This document shows, piece after piece, positions 1 through 7,799 of a stretch of DNA of 34,166 nucleotides. The DNA lies in contig JALHNV010000039.1 in the NCBI GenBank assembly GCA_022843325.1, positions 1 to 34,166 of the forward strand, given 5' to 3'. The translations under genes and the position numbers were made by a program. The DNA is from Pseudolabrys sp. (lineage in GTDB: Bacteria > Pseudomonadota > Alphaproteobacteria > Rhizobiales > Xanthobacteraceae). The notes under the pieces were generated by a model that worked only from the letters and a program-made list of their open reading frames with translations, did no database searches and was not told where the DNA came from. Each line of letters opens with the position of its first letter. The stretch's first letter is position 1.

Positions 1-340
1 TCACGTCGATCGGCTGGCTGCGGTCGAGCGTGACCGGCAGTCCCGCTTTCTTCCAGGCATCAATGCCGCCGTCGAGACTGTAGGTTTCGCAGTTAGGCGA
101 CGCCGCGGCGAGACGCGGCGCGTTGCCTTGGGTGCGGGCGCCCGAGCGGCAGTGAAAGATCAGCACGTCGTCGCCAGACCCGACCGGGGTGCCGGCGCCG
201 ATCTGGCTGAGCGCGTGGTGCCGCGCGCCGGGGATGTGCTCGCGCGCATGTTCGTCGGCTTCGCGGATATCGATCAGCACGGCACCGTCCCGCATCATCA
301 CGGCGGCGCGTGCGGGGGAAACGGTCTGCAACTGGCTCAT
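1..340 (-). CDS. YgaP-like rhodanese-domain protein (3' end beyond window)
   Basis: The minus-strand reading frame starts at ATG 338-340, behind a GGAG ribosome site, and runs off the left edge, so only the first 113 residues are seen. These form a complete rhodanese (sulfurtransferase) domain. The active-site loop reads CRSGAR with the persulfide-carrying cysteine at residue 64. The stretch GGIDAWKKAGLPV and the following SQP resemble E. coli YgaP, which carries two C-terminal membrane helices (DUF2892). That part would lie outside the window, so its presence is inferred. The gene starts 37 bases after the stop of the ArsR regulator on the same strand, an arrangement like the E. coli ygaVP pair. 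The expected role is handling sulfane sulfur (persulfide/thiosulfate) at the membrane under control of that regulator. A stand-alone rhodanese is the alternative. Confidence 0.85.
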   Translation of the reverse strand, partial: MSQLQTVSPARAAVMMRDGAVLIDIREADEHAREHIPGARHHALSQIGAGTPVGSGDDVLIFHCRSGARTQGNAPRLAAASPNCETYSLDGGIDAWKKAGLPVTLDRSQPIDV

Positions 341-377
341 GATAGTCTCCACGTCCGGTTGTCGGCCCGCAACAGGG

Positions 378-713
378 TCACGGGCAGTAAATCTCTTTGA
401 GAACGCCCAGAAGACGGGACGCATTCGGATCGGCAATGCGGTAGAAGACCGTCTGGGCGTCGCGCCGCGTGCCGAGCAGGCCTTCGTCGCGCATTTTGGC
501 AAGGTGCTGCGACAGCGCCGACTGGCTCAAGCCGACCGCGCTGGCGAGTTCGTTGACCGACATTTCGCCGGCGATGGCGAGCCGGCACAGGATCAGCAGA
601 CGGCTTTCATTGGCCAGCAGCTTGAGCATGCCGGCTGCTTCGGCCGCCTTGCGTTCGAAGGCGACGATGCCATTTTGATCGGAAGGCTGACGCCGGGTGG
701 CTTGCACTGCCAT
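378..713 (-). CDS. ArsR-family sulfide/persulfide-responsive repressor (BigR/SqrR/YgaV type)
   Basis: This is a 111-residue winged-helix protein. The recognition helix region reads LSQSALSQHLAKMRDEGL, typical of ArsR proteins. It has exactly two cysteines, at 43 (in LLILCRLA) and 110 (in KEIYCP, one residue from the end). This spacing matches the redox cysteine pair of the BigR/SqrR/YgaV subfamily, which forms a tetrasulfide-type link on contact with reactive sulfur and then leaves DNA. No ArsR-type metal box (CVC) is present. The gene is upstream of the rhodanese gene on the same strand and divergent from a persulfide dioxygenase-like gene, which is the expected regulon. Autoregulation through the inverted repeat just ahead of its start codon is likely. 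The subfamily call is strong. The exact inducer is inferred. Confidence 0.88.
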   Translation of the reverse strand: MAVQATRRQPSDQNGIVAFERKAAEAAGMLKLLANESRLLILCRLAIAGEMSVNELASAVGLSQSALSQHLAKMRDEGLLGTRRDAQTVFYRIADPNASRLLGVLKEIYCP

Positions 714-804
714 CGGAACGGTTCCGTGAATTAGATGTTTCTAATATTATGTGATGCTAATATACGGGTCAAGTCCTGTGCCCGATGAAACGAAGGAGTG
801 GCCG
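714..804. promoter_or_regulatory. Divergent promoter/operator of the sulfur-stress module
   Basis: This 91-base AT-rich gap separates the arsR start (713) from the dioxygenase start (805). It contains the inverted repeat ATTAG-N6-CTAAT at 730-745 and a second CTAATAT copy at 757-763, sixteen bases after the first one at 741-747. Such short AT-rich palindromes are typical ArsR-family operators. The position is right for repression of both divergent genes. I did not assign -35/-10 boxes. Confidence 0.6.
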
Positions 805-1680
805 ATGTCCGCAGCCGCCAAGCTCGAAATCCAGGCGTTTTTCGACGAGCCCACCAACACCGTGAGCTATCTGGTCTGGGATGCTGCCACTATGGAGGGG
901 GCGGTGATCGACCCGGTGCTCGACTTCGACCATCGCAGCGGCGATGCGTCGGTGGAGTCCGCCGACGCCATGCTGGCGGAGGCGGCGCGGCGCGGCATCA
1001 AGATCGGGCAGGTGCTGGAGACCCATGTGCACGCCGATCACCTGTCGGGCGCGCCCTACATCAAGCTCAAGACCGGCGCCAAGGTTTGCATCGGCGAACA
1101 CGTTCGCGATGTGCAGAAGATTTTCCGCCCGGTCTTCAACGCCACCGACGTGTCCGGCGACGGGTCCGAGTTCGATCACCTGTTCAAGGACGGCGAGCAA
1201 TTCAGGATCGGCACCGTCGATGCCGATGTGATCTCTACGCCGGGGCATACACCGGCCTGCGTGTCCTACAAGATAGGCGACGCGGTATTCATCGGCGATA
1301 CCATGTTCATGCCCGATTACGGCACCGCGCGCGCCGATTTCCCCGGCGGAGACGCCCGCACGCTGTACCGGTCGATCCAGCGCATCCTCGCGCTGCCGCC
1401 GGAGACGCGCCTGTTTATGTGCCATGATTACAAGGCGCCGGGCCGCGACGACTATGCTTGGGAAACAACCGTCGGCGAGGCGAAGGCGCGCAACGTCCAT
1501 GTGCACCAGGGCATCACCGAGGACGAGTTCGTCGCCATGCGCGAGGCGCGCGATGCCAAATTGTCGGCACCGCTGCTGTTGCTGCCGTCGATCCAGGTCA
1601 ACATGCGCGCCGGCCATCTGCCGCCGGCCGAGGTCAACGGCGTGCATTATCTGAAGGTGCCGATCAAACTGGCGTCGTAG
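805..1680 (+). CDS. MBL-fold persulfide dioxygenase-like hydrolase (Blh/ETHE1-like)
   Basis: This 291-residue metallo-beta-lactamase-fold protein has the metal-binding motif HVHADH at residues 74-79. Further downstream are the ligand-type motifs STPGHTPA and GDTMF. Proteins of this group in bigR-type operons oxidise glutathione persulfide to sulfite and detoxify hydrogen sulfide. An in-frame ATG lies further upstream at 751, but ATG 805 is preferred because a GAAGGAG ribosome site sits just ahead of it (792-798). The gene is divergent from the two-cysteine ArsR regulator, which supports a reactive-sulfur role over a glyoxalase II role. Its stop lies 18 bases from the convergent stop of the PHA synthase gene. 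The exact substrate is inferred from family and context. Confidence 0.88.
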   Translation: MSAAAKLEIQAFFDEPTNTVSYLVWDAATMEGAVIDPVLDFDHRSGDASVESADAMLAEAARRGIKIGQVLETHVHADHLSGAPYIKLKTGAKVCIGEHVRDVQKIFRPVFNATDVSGDGSEFDHLFKDGEQFRIGTVDADVISTPGHTPACVSYKIGDAVFIGDTMFMPDYGTARADFPGGDARTLYRSIQRILALPPETRLFMCHDYKAPGRDDYAWETTVGEAKARNVHVHQGITEDEFVAMREARDAKLSAPLLLLPSIQVNMRAGHLPPAEVNGVHYLKVPIKLAS

Positions 1681-1698
1681 GCACGCGAGGCGAGGGCG

Positions 1699-3522
1699 TC
1701 AGTCCCGGACCTTCACATAGGAACCGGGCGCATCCTCGATCGGCTCCAGCTTGCCGCCGCCGACCTCACGCGCCGGCACGGTCTTGCCGTCGATTGCCGT
1801 CAGCCAGGACAGCCAGTCCGGCCACCACGACCCCGGATGTTCCGTCGCCGTTTCCAGCCATTTGTCGACACTGTCGCCGCTCGGCTTGCCGCCGGTCCAG
1901 TACTGGTATTTGGCCTTGGCCGGCGGATTGACCACGCCGGCGATGTGTCCCGATCCCGCCAGCACGAATTTCACCGGGCCGCCGAGATACTGCGACCCGT
2001 ACAGAACCGATTTTGCCGGTGCAATGTGGTCCTCGCGGGTGGCGAGATTATAGACCGGCACCTTCACCTTCTTCAGGTCGATGGTCACGCCGGCGATTTC
2101 CATCGTGCCTTTGGCCAGCGTGTTGTTGAGATAGCAATTGCGCAGATAGAACGAATGATTGGCCGCCGGCATCCTGGTGGCGTCGGAATTCCAGTACAAA
2201 ATGTCGAACGGGAAGGGCTTCTTGCCCTTGAGGTAGTTGTTGACGACGTAAGGCCAGATCAGGTCGTTGGAGCGCAGCATGTTGAAGGTGTTCGCCATGC
2301 TGGACGATTCCAGGTAACCCTGTTCGGTCATGTGCGCTTCGAGTTGCTGGATGCGCTCCTCGTCGACGAACACCTTGAGGTCGCCGGCATAGGTAAAGTC
2401 GAGCTGCGCGGTGAACATGGTCGCCGACAGCGCGCGTTGCTTTTTCTTGGCCGCGAGGTAGGCGAGGGTGATGGCGAGCAGCGTGCCGCCGACGCAATAG
2501 CCGACGGTATGCACCTTCTTCTCGCCGGTCGCAGCCTCGACGGCATCGAGCGCGGCGATGACGCCCTCGTTCATGTACTGCTCGAAACTTTTGGCCGCGA
2601 GATGCGCGTCGGGATTGACCCAGGAGATCACGAAGACCGTGATGCCCTGATCGACGCACCACTTGATGAAGGATTTTTCCGGCGTCAGGTCGAGGATGTA
2701 GAACTTGTTGATCCACGGCGGCACGATCAGCAGCGGTGCCTTCAGCACCTTGTCGGTGGCGGCCTGGTACTGGATCAGCTGCATCAGGTCGTTCTGGAAC
2801 ACGACCTTGCCGGGGGTGAGCCCCAGGTTGCGCCCGACTTCGAAGCCGGCCGGATCGGACTGTCTGATCTTGAGATTGCCCTGGCCGGCCTTGATGTCCT
2901 CGGTCAGCATATGCATGCCGCGCACAAGGTTCTCGGCGTTTGACGAGAAGGTTTCGCGCAACAGCTCCGGATTGGTCAGGACGAAATTCGACGGGGAGAT
3001 CGCGTTGGTGATCTGCCTGACGTAGAATTCGGCCTTGGCCTTCGTATGCTCATCGATGCCGTTGGCGTCCTTGACCAGATGCTCAGCCCACTGCGCCGTC
3101 AGCAGGTAGGCCTGCTTGAGAAAGTCGAAGAACTGGTTCTGCGACCATTCCGGATCGGCGAAGCGCTTGTCCCTGGTGTCGGGGGAGGCGACCGCCGCCG
3201 CCTGTTCGCCGGCCATGCGCTTGACCGCGTTTTCCCACAGACCGAGATAGGCCCGGCCGAGGCTGGTCTGCAGTTCCAGCGCACGCTGCGGGTCGGTCAG
3301 CCAGTATTCGGCGACCTTGCCGACGGTTTTGACGACGTCGGCGACGCCTTCGGCCGTATCTGCTTTGATCTTGCCTTCCTCGCGCGGCTTCATGTAGGCG
3401 GCCAGCGCCTTGCCGCCTTCCTCGATCATCCGCGCGGCATTGCGCGCCAGCGCCTCGACATCGACGCTGCTGATCGGTGCCGGCGCCACCGCCGGTTCTG
3501 TCGTCGCCTTGTCCATAGCCAT
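1699..3522 (-). CDS. phaC: Class I poly(3-hydroxyalkanoate) synthase PhaC
   Basis: The enzyme polymerises 3-hydroxyacyl-CoA (mainly 3-hydroxybutyryl-CoA) into PHA granules. From the ATG at 3522 it has 607 residues, the normal size for class I synthases. The lipase-like box GYCVGG carries the nucleophile Cys343. The other members of the triad are Asp498 (in TREDHIAP) and His526 (in GSGHIAGV). The conserved N-terminal synthase region lies around residues 100-280. The frame stays open upstream to a GTG at 3624, which would add 34 residues of low-complexity sequence. The 3522 start, or the ATG two codons later, fits the family's N-terminus better. No phasin, phaA/B or depolymerase gene is adjacent. 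The gene is convergent with the dioxygenase gene. Confidence 0.95.
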   Translation of the reverse strand: MAMDKATTEPAVAPAPISSVDVEALARNAARMIEEGGKALAAYMKPREEGKIKADTAEGVADVVKTVGKVAEYWLTDPQRALELQTSLGRAYLGLWENAVKRMAGEQAAAVASPDTRDKRFADPEWSQNQFFDFLKQAYLLTAQWAEHLVKDANGIDEHTKAKAEFYVRQITNAISPSNFVLTNPELLRETFSSNAENLVRGMHMLTEDIKAGQGNLKIRQSDPAGFEVGRNLGLTPGKVVFQNDLMQLIQYQAATDKVLKAPLLIVPPWINKFYILDLTPEKSFIKWCVDQGITVFVISWVNPDAHLAAKSFEQYMNEGVIAALDAVEAATGEKKVHTVGYCVGGTLLAITLAYLAAKKKQRALSATMFTAQLDFTYAGDLKVFVDEERIQQLEAHMTEQGYLESSSMANTFNMLRSNDLIWPYVVNNYLKGKKPFPFDILYWNSDATRMPAANHSFYLRNCYLNNTLAKGTMEIAGVTIDLKKVKVPVYNLATREDHIAPAKSVLYGSQYLGGPVKFVLAGSGHIAGVVNPPAKAKYQYWTGGKPSGDSVDKWLETATEHPGSWWPDWLSWLTAIDGKTVPAREVGGGKLEPIEDAPGSYVKVRD

Positions 3523-3719
3523 CGCGCCGGTCCCCGCCGTACAGGTGGCGCGGACCGTCCCCTCCCGCAAGGCGGTTCGACCGCCGGTTTCGGTCGCGGC
3601 GGCCTTGTCCGGCCGTCCGCTCACCTTGCTCCAGCCATATTAACCGGTTAGCCGGTTTATGGTACAATTCATTGAGTCTGCGTCGATATTTGGACCAATC
3701 AACAGGTCATTGCCGAACC
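3523..3719. promoter_or_regulatory. Divergent upstream region of phaC and the lipoprotein gene
   Basis: This 197-base region lies between the two divergent start codons. It contains the perfect 10-base palindrome TAACCGGTTA at 3641-3650. A second CCGGTT copy follows at 3652-3657, eight bases after the first. This is a candidate operator for either gene. The binding protein is unknown. If the alternative GTG start at 3624 of phaC is used, the non-coding part shrinks to about 95 bases. Confidence 0.4.
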
Positions 3720-4043
3720 ATGGCGGAAACACTGCGATCGTTAGCCGCGGCCCTCGGGCTGCTCGGACTGCTGACCGGCTGTTCGGGCGGAGTCATCGGC
3801 GATGCGCTGCCGTCCGGGATGGGGGGGCTGCCGCAGGCCGCGCCGGCAAGACCGTCTGCACCGGCAAAGTTTCCGGCCGTCCATGACATGCCGCCGCCGC
3901 GGAGCTCCGCTCCCATGACCGAGGCGGAGCACTTCAAGCTCGAAAAGGAGCTGGAGGCGGCCCGGGATCGTCAGGCCGGGGCCGCCGAGCCCGCCCCAGC
4001 GGCCCCGCCGGCAACGAAAAAGAAGCCGGCGCCGGCCCGATAA
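3720..4043 (+). CDS. Small predicted lipoprotein, unknown function
   Basis: From ATG 3720 the product has 107 residues. It begins with a short signal sequence ending in the lipobox LLTGC, so lipidation at Cys20 and membrane anchoring are expected. The rest is rich in Pro and Ala. It has a short charged, probably helical stretch (roughly residues 65-83, EAEHFKLEKELEAARD) and ends in a Lys/Pro/Ala tail. I recognise no enzymatic domain. An upstream TTG at 3672 would add 16 residues ahead of the signal sequence and is unlikely. It precedes alaC on the same strand with a 117-base gap holding a hairpin. Small lipoproteins are common in this position in related bacteria, but a function cannot be stated. 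Confidence 0.7.
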   Translation: MAETLRSLAAALGLLGLLTGCSGGVIGDALPSGMGGLPQAAPARPSAPAKFPAVHDMPPPRSSAPMTEAEHFKLEKELEAARDRQAGAAEPAPAAPPATKKKPAPAR

Positions 4044-4080
4044 TGCCGAGAACTCTGGCGCCTAGCGTAACCCGTGATAA

Positions 4081-4109
4081 AAGCCAGCCGGGGTCACGAC
4101 GGCTGGCTT
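4081..4109. terminator. Hairpin between the lipoprotein gene and alaC
   Basis: There is a perfect 10-base stem, AAGCCAGCCG (4081-4090) and CGGCTGGCTT (4100-4109), with a 9-base loop. An A-run precedes it, so the T-tract typical of an intrinsic terminator is present only when read on the minus strand. On the plus strand it could slow or end transcription of the lipoprotein gene, or act as a leader structure for alaC. Confidence 0.5.
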
Positions 4110-4160
4110 GAGAGGGTCGTCAGCGCGCGCACGTTGAAAGCGATTTGAAGGTCCGAGCCG

Positions 4161-5378
4161 ATGGAAGAATTCTACAGAATCCGCCGCCTGCCGCCTTACG
4201 TCTTTGAAGAAGTGAACAAGGCCAAGGCCAAGGCGCGTGCGGCAGGGGCAGACATCGTCGACCTCGGCATGGGCAATCCCGATTTGCCGGCGCCCCAGCA
4301 CGTCATCGACAAGCTCAAGGAGACCTTGGGCAAGCCGCGCACCGACCGCTACTCCGCCTCGCGCGGCATTCCGGGGCTGCGCCGCGCTCAGGCCGCCTAT
4401 TATGAGCGGCGCTTCGGCGTGAAGCTCAACCCCGACACGCAGGTGATCGCGACGCTGGGCTCGAAAGAGGGCTTCGCCAACATGGCGCAGGCCATCACGG
4501 CGCCCGGCGACGTGGTGATCGTGCCCGACCCGAGCTATCCGATTCACGCCTTCGGCTTCCTGATGGCGGGCGGCGTGATCCGCTCGGTGTCGTCGGAGCC
4601 GACGCCGGACTTCTTCGTGCAGGTCGAGCGCGCCATCCGCCACTCGATCCCGAAGCCGATCGCCATCGTCGTCTGCTATCCGTCGAACCCGACCGCCTTC
4701 GTCGCCGGTCTTGATTTCTACAAGGACCTCGTCGCCTTCGCCAAGAAGCACGAAATCTTCATCCTCTCGGACCTCGCTTACGCCGAGGTGTATTTCGACG
4801 GCGAACGGCCGCCGTCGGTGTTGCAGGTGCCGGGCGCCAATGACGTGACCGTCGAGTTCACCTCGATGTCGAAGACGTTCTCGATGGCCGGCTGGCGCAT
4901 GGGTTTTGCCGTCGGCAACGAGCGGCTGATCGCGGCGCTCGGCCGCGTGAAGTCCTATCTGGATTACGGCGCCTTCACGCCGGTGCAGGTCGCCGCCGCC
5001 GCGGCGCTCAACGGGCCGGACGATTGCGTGAAGGAGATGCGGGCGACCTACACCAAGCGACGCGACGTGATGATCGACAGCTTCTCCCGCGCCGGCTGGG
5101 ATGTGCCGTCGCCGTCGGCCTCGATGTTTGCATGGTCGCCGATTCCGGAGCCATTCCGCGAAATGGGCTCGGTCGAGTTCTCCAAATTGCTGGTCGAGAA
5201 GGCCGAGGTGGCGGTGTCGCCCGGGACCGGCTTCGGCGAGCGGGGCGAGGGCTTTGTCCGGATCGCGCTGGTCGAGAACGAGCAGCGCATCCGCCAGGCG
5301 GCGCGCAACATCAAGCGGTTCCTGGAAACGGCGCCGCGGCAGTTGCACAACGTCGTTCCGCTCGCGACCCGGCGCTGA
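4161..5378 (+). CDS. alaC: Alanine aminotransferase, AlaC type (class I/II PLP aminotransferase)
   Basis: This 405-residue fold-type I PLP enzyme probably catalyses transfer of the amino group between glutamate/2-oxoglutarate and pyruvate/alanine. The PLP-binding lysine is Lys238 in SMSKTFSMAGWRMG. The substrate-binding segments DLGMGNPDLPAP near the N-terminus and CYPSNPTAF in the middle are also visible. The sequence resembles AlaC and LL-diaminopimelate aminotransferases. The AlaC reading is preferred because of its place directly before hom. The stop lies two bases ahead of the hom start, so the two are almost certainly cotranscribed and translationally coupled. Other amino-donor specificity cannot be ruled out from sequence. 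Confidence 0.9.
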   Translation: MEEFYRIRRLPPYVFEEVNKAKAKARAAGADIVDLGMGNPDLPAPQHVIDKLKETLGKPRTDRYSASRGIPGLRRAQAAYYERRFGVKLNPDTQVIATLGSKEGFANMAQAITAPGDVVIVPDPSYPIHAFGFLMAGGVIRSVSSEPTPDFFVQVERAIRHSIPKPIAIVVCYPSNPTAFVAGLDFYKDLVAFAKKHEIFILSDLAYAEVYFDGERPPSVLQVPGANDVTVEFTSMSKTFSMAGWRMGFAVGNERLIAALGRVKSYLDYGAFTPVQVAAAAALNGPDDCVKEMRATYTKRRDVMIDSFSRAGWDVPSPSASMFAWSPIPEPFREMGSVEFSKLLVEKAEVAVSPGTGFGERGEGFVRIALVENEQRIRQAARNIKRFLETAPRQLHNVVPLATRR

Positions 5379-5380
5379 TC

Positions 5381-6694
5381 ATGGCTGAAGCACTCAGAGT
5401 TGGTGTCGCCGGATTGGGCACGGTTGGCGCTGCGCTGATCGCCCAGATCGCGCGGCAGCATGATGCGCTTGCCACGAGATGCGGACGGGCGATCGACGTG
5501 GTCGCGGTCAGCGCCCGGTCCAAGGGCAAGGACCGCGGCGTCGATCTCAAGAAGATGAAATGGTTTGCCGATCCGGTGGAGCTTGCCGGATTCGAGGGCA
5601 TCGACGTGTACGTCGAACTGATGGGCGGCTCGGGCGATCCGGCCAAGACAGCCGTCGAATATGCATTGGCCTCCGGCAAGTCGGTGGTCACCGCCAACAA
5701 GGCGATGCTGGCGAAGCACGGCTTCAAGCTGGCGCAGCTTGCCGAGAAATCCGGTGTTTCGCTCAATTACGAAGCCGCGGTCGGCGCCGCCATTCCGGTG
5801 ATCAAGACTTTGCGGGAAGGGCTCACCGGCAACGCCATCAACCGCATCTACGGCATCCTCAACGGCACCTGCAATTACATCCTCACCCGGATGGAGCAGG
5901 AGGGCCTGTCCTATAACGATTGTCTCAAGGACGCCCAGCGGCTCGGCTATGCGGAAGCCGATCCGACATTCGACGTCGAAGGCTTTGACACGGCACAAAA
6001 GCTGGCTTTGCTGGCGAGTCTTGCATTCGGTACCAGAGTCGATGAGAACGCGATTTATGTCGAGGGCATTTCGTCGATCGCGCCAGCCGATCTCGCCGCC
6101 GCCGACGAGCTTGGCTATCGCATCAAGCTGCTCGGCGTCGCCGTGCGCACGGGCAAGGGCATCGAGCAGCGCGTGCACCCGACCATGGTGCGCAAGGATT
6201 CCGCCATCGCCCAGGTGATGGGCGTGACCAATGCCGTCACCATCGACGCCGAAGGCATCAACCCGATCACGCTGGTCGGCCCCGGCGCCGGCGGCGCCGC
6301 GACCGCCTCGGCCGTGCTGTCGGACATCTGCGACATTGCGCGCGGCCTGCGCACCGCGCCGTTCGGCCGGCCGACCGCGCGCCTGACCGGCGTGCGCAAG
6401 GCGCCGATGCAGCGCCATGAAGGCGGCTATTACATCCGGCTGATGGCGCGCGACCGGCCCGGAACCGCGGCGACCATCGCTACCCGGCTGGCCGAACAGG
6501 AGATTTCGCTGGAGTCGATCGTTCAGCGGCATGCCAAAGACGACGCCGGCACGGTCAAAAAGGGCGGGGCGGTGCCGGTGATCCTGGTGACCTATGCGAC
6601 CAGCGAGGATGCCGTTAGAAAAGCCCTCGCTGCGGTGGGGCGCGACAAGGTGATCTCGGGCCGGCCGCAAGTGATCCGGATTGAAAAGAACTAG
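5381..6694 (+). CDS. hom: Homoserine dehydrogenase
   Basis: This 437-residue enzyme reduces aspartate semialdehyde to homoserine with NAD(P)H, at the branch to threonine, methionine and isoleucine. The N-terminus has the Rossmann motif GVAGLGTVG. The catalytic-domain segment VVTANKAMLAKHG follows, then NGTCNYILTRM and GYAEADPTFDVEGFD, all typical of the family. The C-terminal 80 or so residues form an ACT domain (from YYIRLMARDRPG), which suggests feedback control by threonine or a related amino acid. The ATG at 5381 lies two bases after the alaC stop. A longer open frame upstream lies inside alaC and is not used. No aspartokinase domain is fused. Confidence 0.96.
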   Translation: MAEALRVGVAGLGTVGAALIAQIARQHDALATRCGRAIDVVAVSARSKGKDRGVDLKKMKWFADPVELAGFEGIDVYVELMGGSGDPAKTAVEYALASGKSVVTANKAMLAKHGFKLAQLAEKSGVSLNYEAAVGAAIPVIKTLREGLTGNAINRIYGILNGTCNYILTRMEQEGLSYNDCLKDAQRLGYAEADPTFDVEGFDTAQKLALLASLAFGTRVDENAIYVEGISSIAPADLAAADELGYRIKLLGVAVRTGKGIEQRVHPTMVRKDSAIAQVMGVTNAVTIDAEGINPITLVGPGAGGAATASAVLSDICDIARGLRTAPFGRPTARLTGVRKAPMQRHEGGYYIRLMARDRPGTAATIATRLAEQEISLESIVQRHAKDDAGTVKKGGAVPVILVTYATSEDAVRKALAAVGRDKVISGRPQVIRIEKN

Positions 6695-6749
6695 CAGCCA
6701 CCGGCTGCCAGTCAGATTTCGTAAATTCAAGTTGAGAGTGGAGCAGACC

Positions 6750-7742
6750 ATGGCAACCATTACCGTCCAGCCCGAGATGCTGCTGGAGCGCATCCTCACC
6801 CTCGAAATCGTGCGGGTGACCGAGCGGGCGGCGGTGTCGGCGGCGCGGCTGCGCGGGCGCGGCCTCGACAAGGCGTCCGATCAGGCGGCGGTCGATGCGA
6901 TGCGGCGCGAACTCAACAAGCTGCCGATCGACGGCACTGTGGTGATCGGCGAGGGCGAAATCGACGAAGCGCCGATGCTGTTCATCGGCGAGAAGGTCGG
7001 CAACAAGAACGGTCCCAAGGTCGATATCGCCGTCGATCCGCTGGAAGGTACCGTGCTGTGCGCCAAGAACATGCCGGGCTCGATCGCGACGATCGCCATG
7101 GCCAACGGCGGCACGCTGCTGCACGCGCCGGATTGTTACATGGACAAGATCGCCATCGGCCCCGGCTATCCGAAGGGCACCGTGGATCTCGACGCCTCCG
7201 TCACCGACAACATCATCAGTCTCGCCAAGGCGAAGGGCGTGAAGCCGTCCGAGATCACCGCCATTCTGCTCGACCGGCCGCGGCATGCCGACATGATCGC
7301 CGCCATCCGCAAGCTCGGCGCTGCGGTCAGCCTGATCAGCGATGGCGATGTCGCCGGCGTCATCCATTGCGCCGAGGCCAAGACGGGCATCGATATCTAT
7401 CTCGGCCTGGGCGGCGCGCCGGAAGGTGTTCTCTCGGCGGCGGCGCTGCGCTGCATCGGCGGGCAGATGCAGACCCGCCTCGTCATCGACACCGAGGCGT
7501 TGCAGGAGCGCATCCAGAAGATGGGCATCAAGGATGCCAAGAAAAAGTACGAGATCGAAGACATGGTCAAAGGCGACTGTCTGTTTGCCGCGACCGGCGT
7601 CACTACGGGCGCCATGCTCAAGGGCGTCGTGTTCGGCAAGGACGTGATCGAGACCGAGACGGTGGTGATGCGTTCTGCGACCGGCACCGTGCGCCGGGTC
7701 ATCGGCGAACACCGGCAGTTCGAGAAATTCCACCTCGACTAG
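6750..7742 (+). CDS. glpX: Fructose-1,6-bisphosphatase class II (GlpX)
   Basis: The enzyme removes the 1-phosphate of fructose 1,6-bisphosphate in gluconeogenesis. In autotrophs and some relatives it also cleaves sedoheptulose bisphosphate. The 330 residues match the family length. Key metal/phosphate motifs are GEGEIDEAPML (68-78) and VDPLEGT (95-101). The ATG at 6750 has a GGAG site six bases upstream. An in-frame start further up would overlap the hom stop and lacks such a site. The gap to hom is 55 bases, so transcription with alaC-hom is plausible. This gene order (hom, glpX, recJ) is familiar from Rhizobiales chromosomes. Confidence 0.96.
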   Translation: MATITVQPEMLLERILTLEIVRVTERAAVSAARLRGRGLDKASDQAAVDAMRRELNKLPIDGTVVIGEGEIDEAPMLFIGEKVGNKNGPKVDIAVDPLEGTVLCAKNMPGSIATIAMANGGTLLHAPDCYMDKIAIGPGYPKGTVDLDASVTDNIISLAKAKGVKPSEITAILLDRPRHADMIAAIRKLGAAVSLISDGDVAGVIHCAEAKTGIDIYLGLGGAPEGVLSAAALRCIGGQMQTRLVIDTEALQERIQKMGIKDAKKKYEIEDMVKGDCLFAATGVTTGAMLKGVVFGKDVIETETVVMRSATGTVRRVIGEHRQFEKFHLD

Positions 7743-7799
7743 CCGGCATCTGTCCACAGGGCCACTGCGGCGACGGCCAGAAGCGCCTATATTGCGGCA

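Noticed and set aside
4062-5348. Long minus-strand open frame opposite alaC
   Set aside because: Shadow of alaC, arising from high GC. The composition is Arg/His/Leu-rich with no domain pattern.
5048-6871. Long minus-strand open frame opposite hom
   Set aside because: Shadow of hom and flanks. No family resemblance, while the plus strand has clear motifs.
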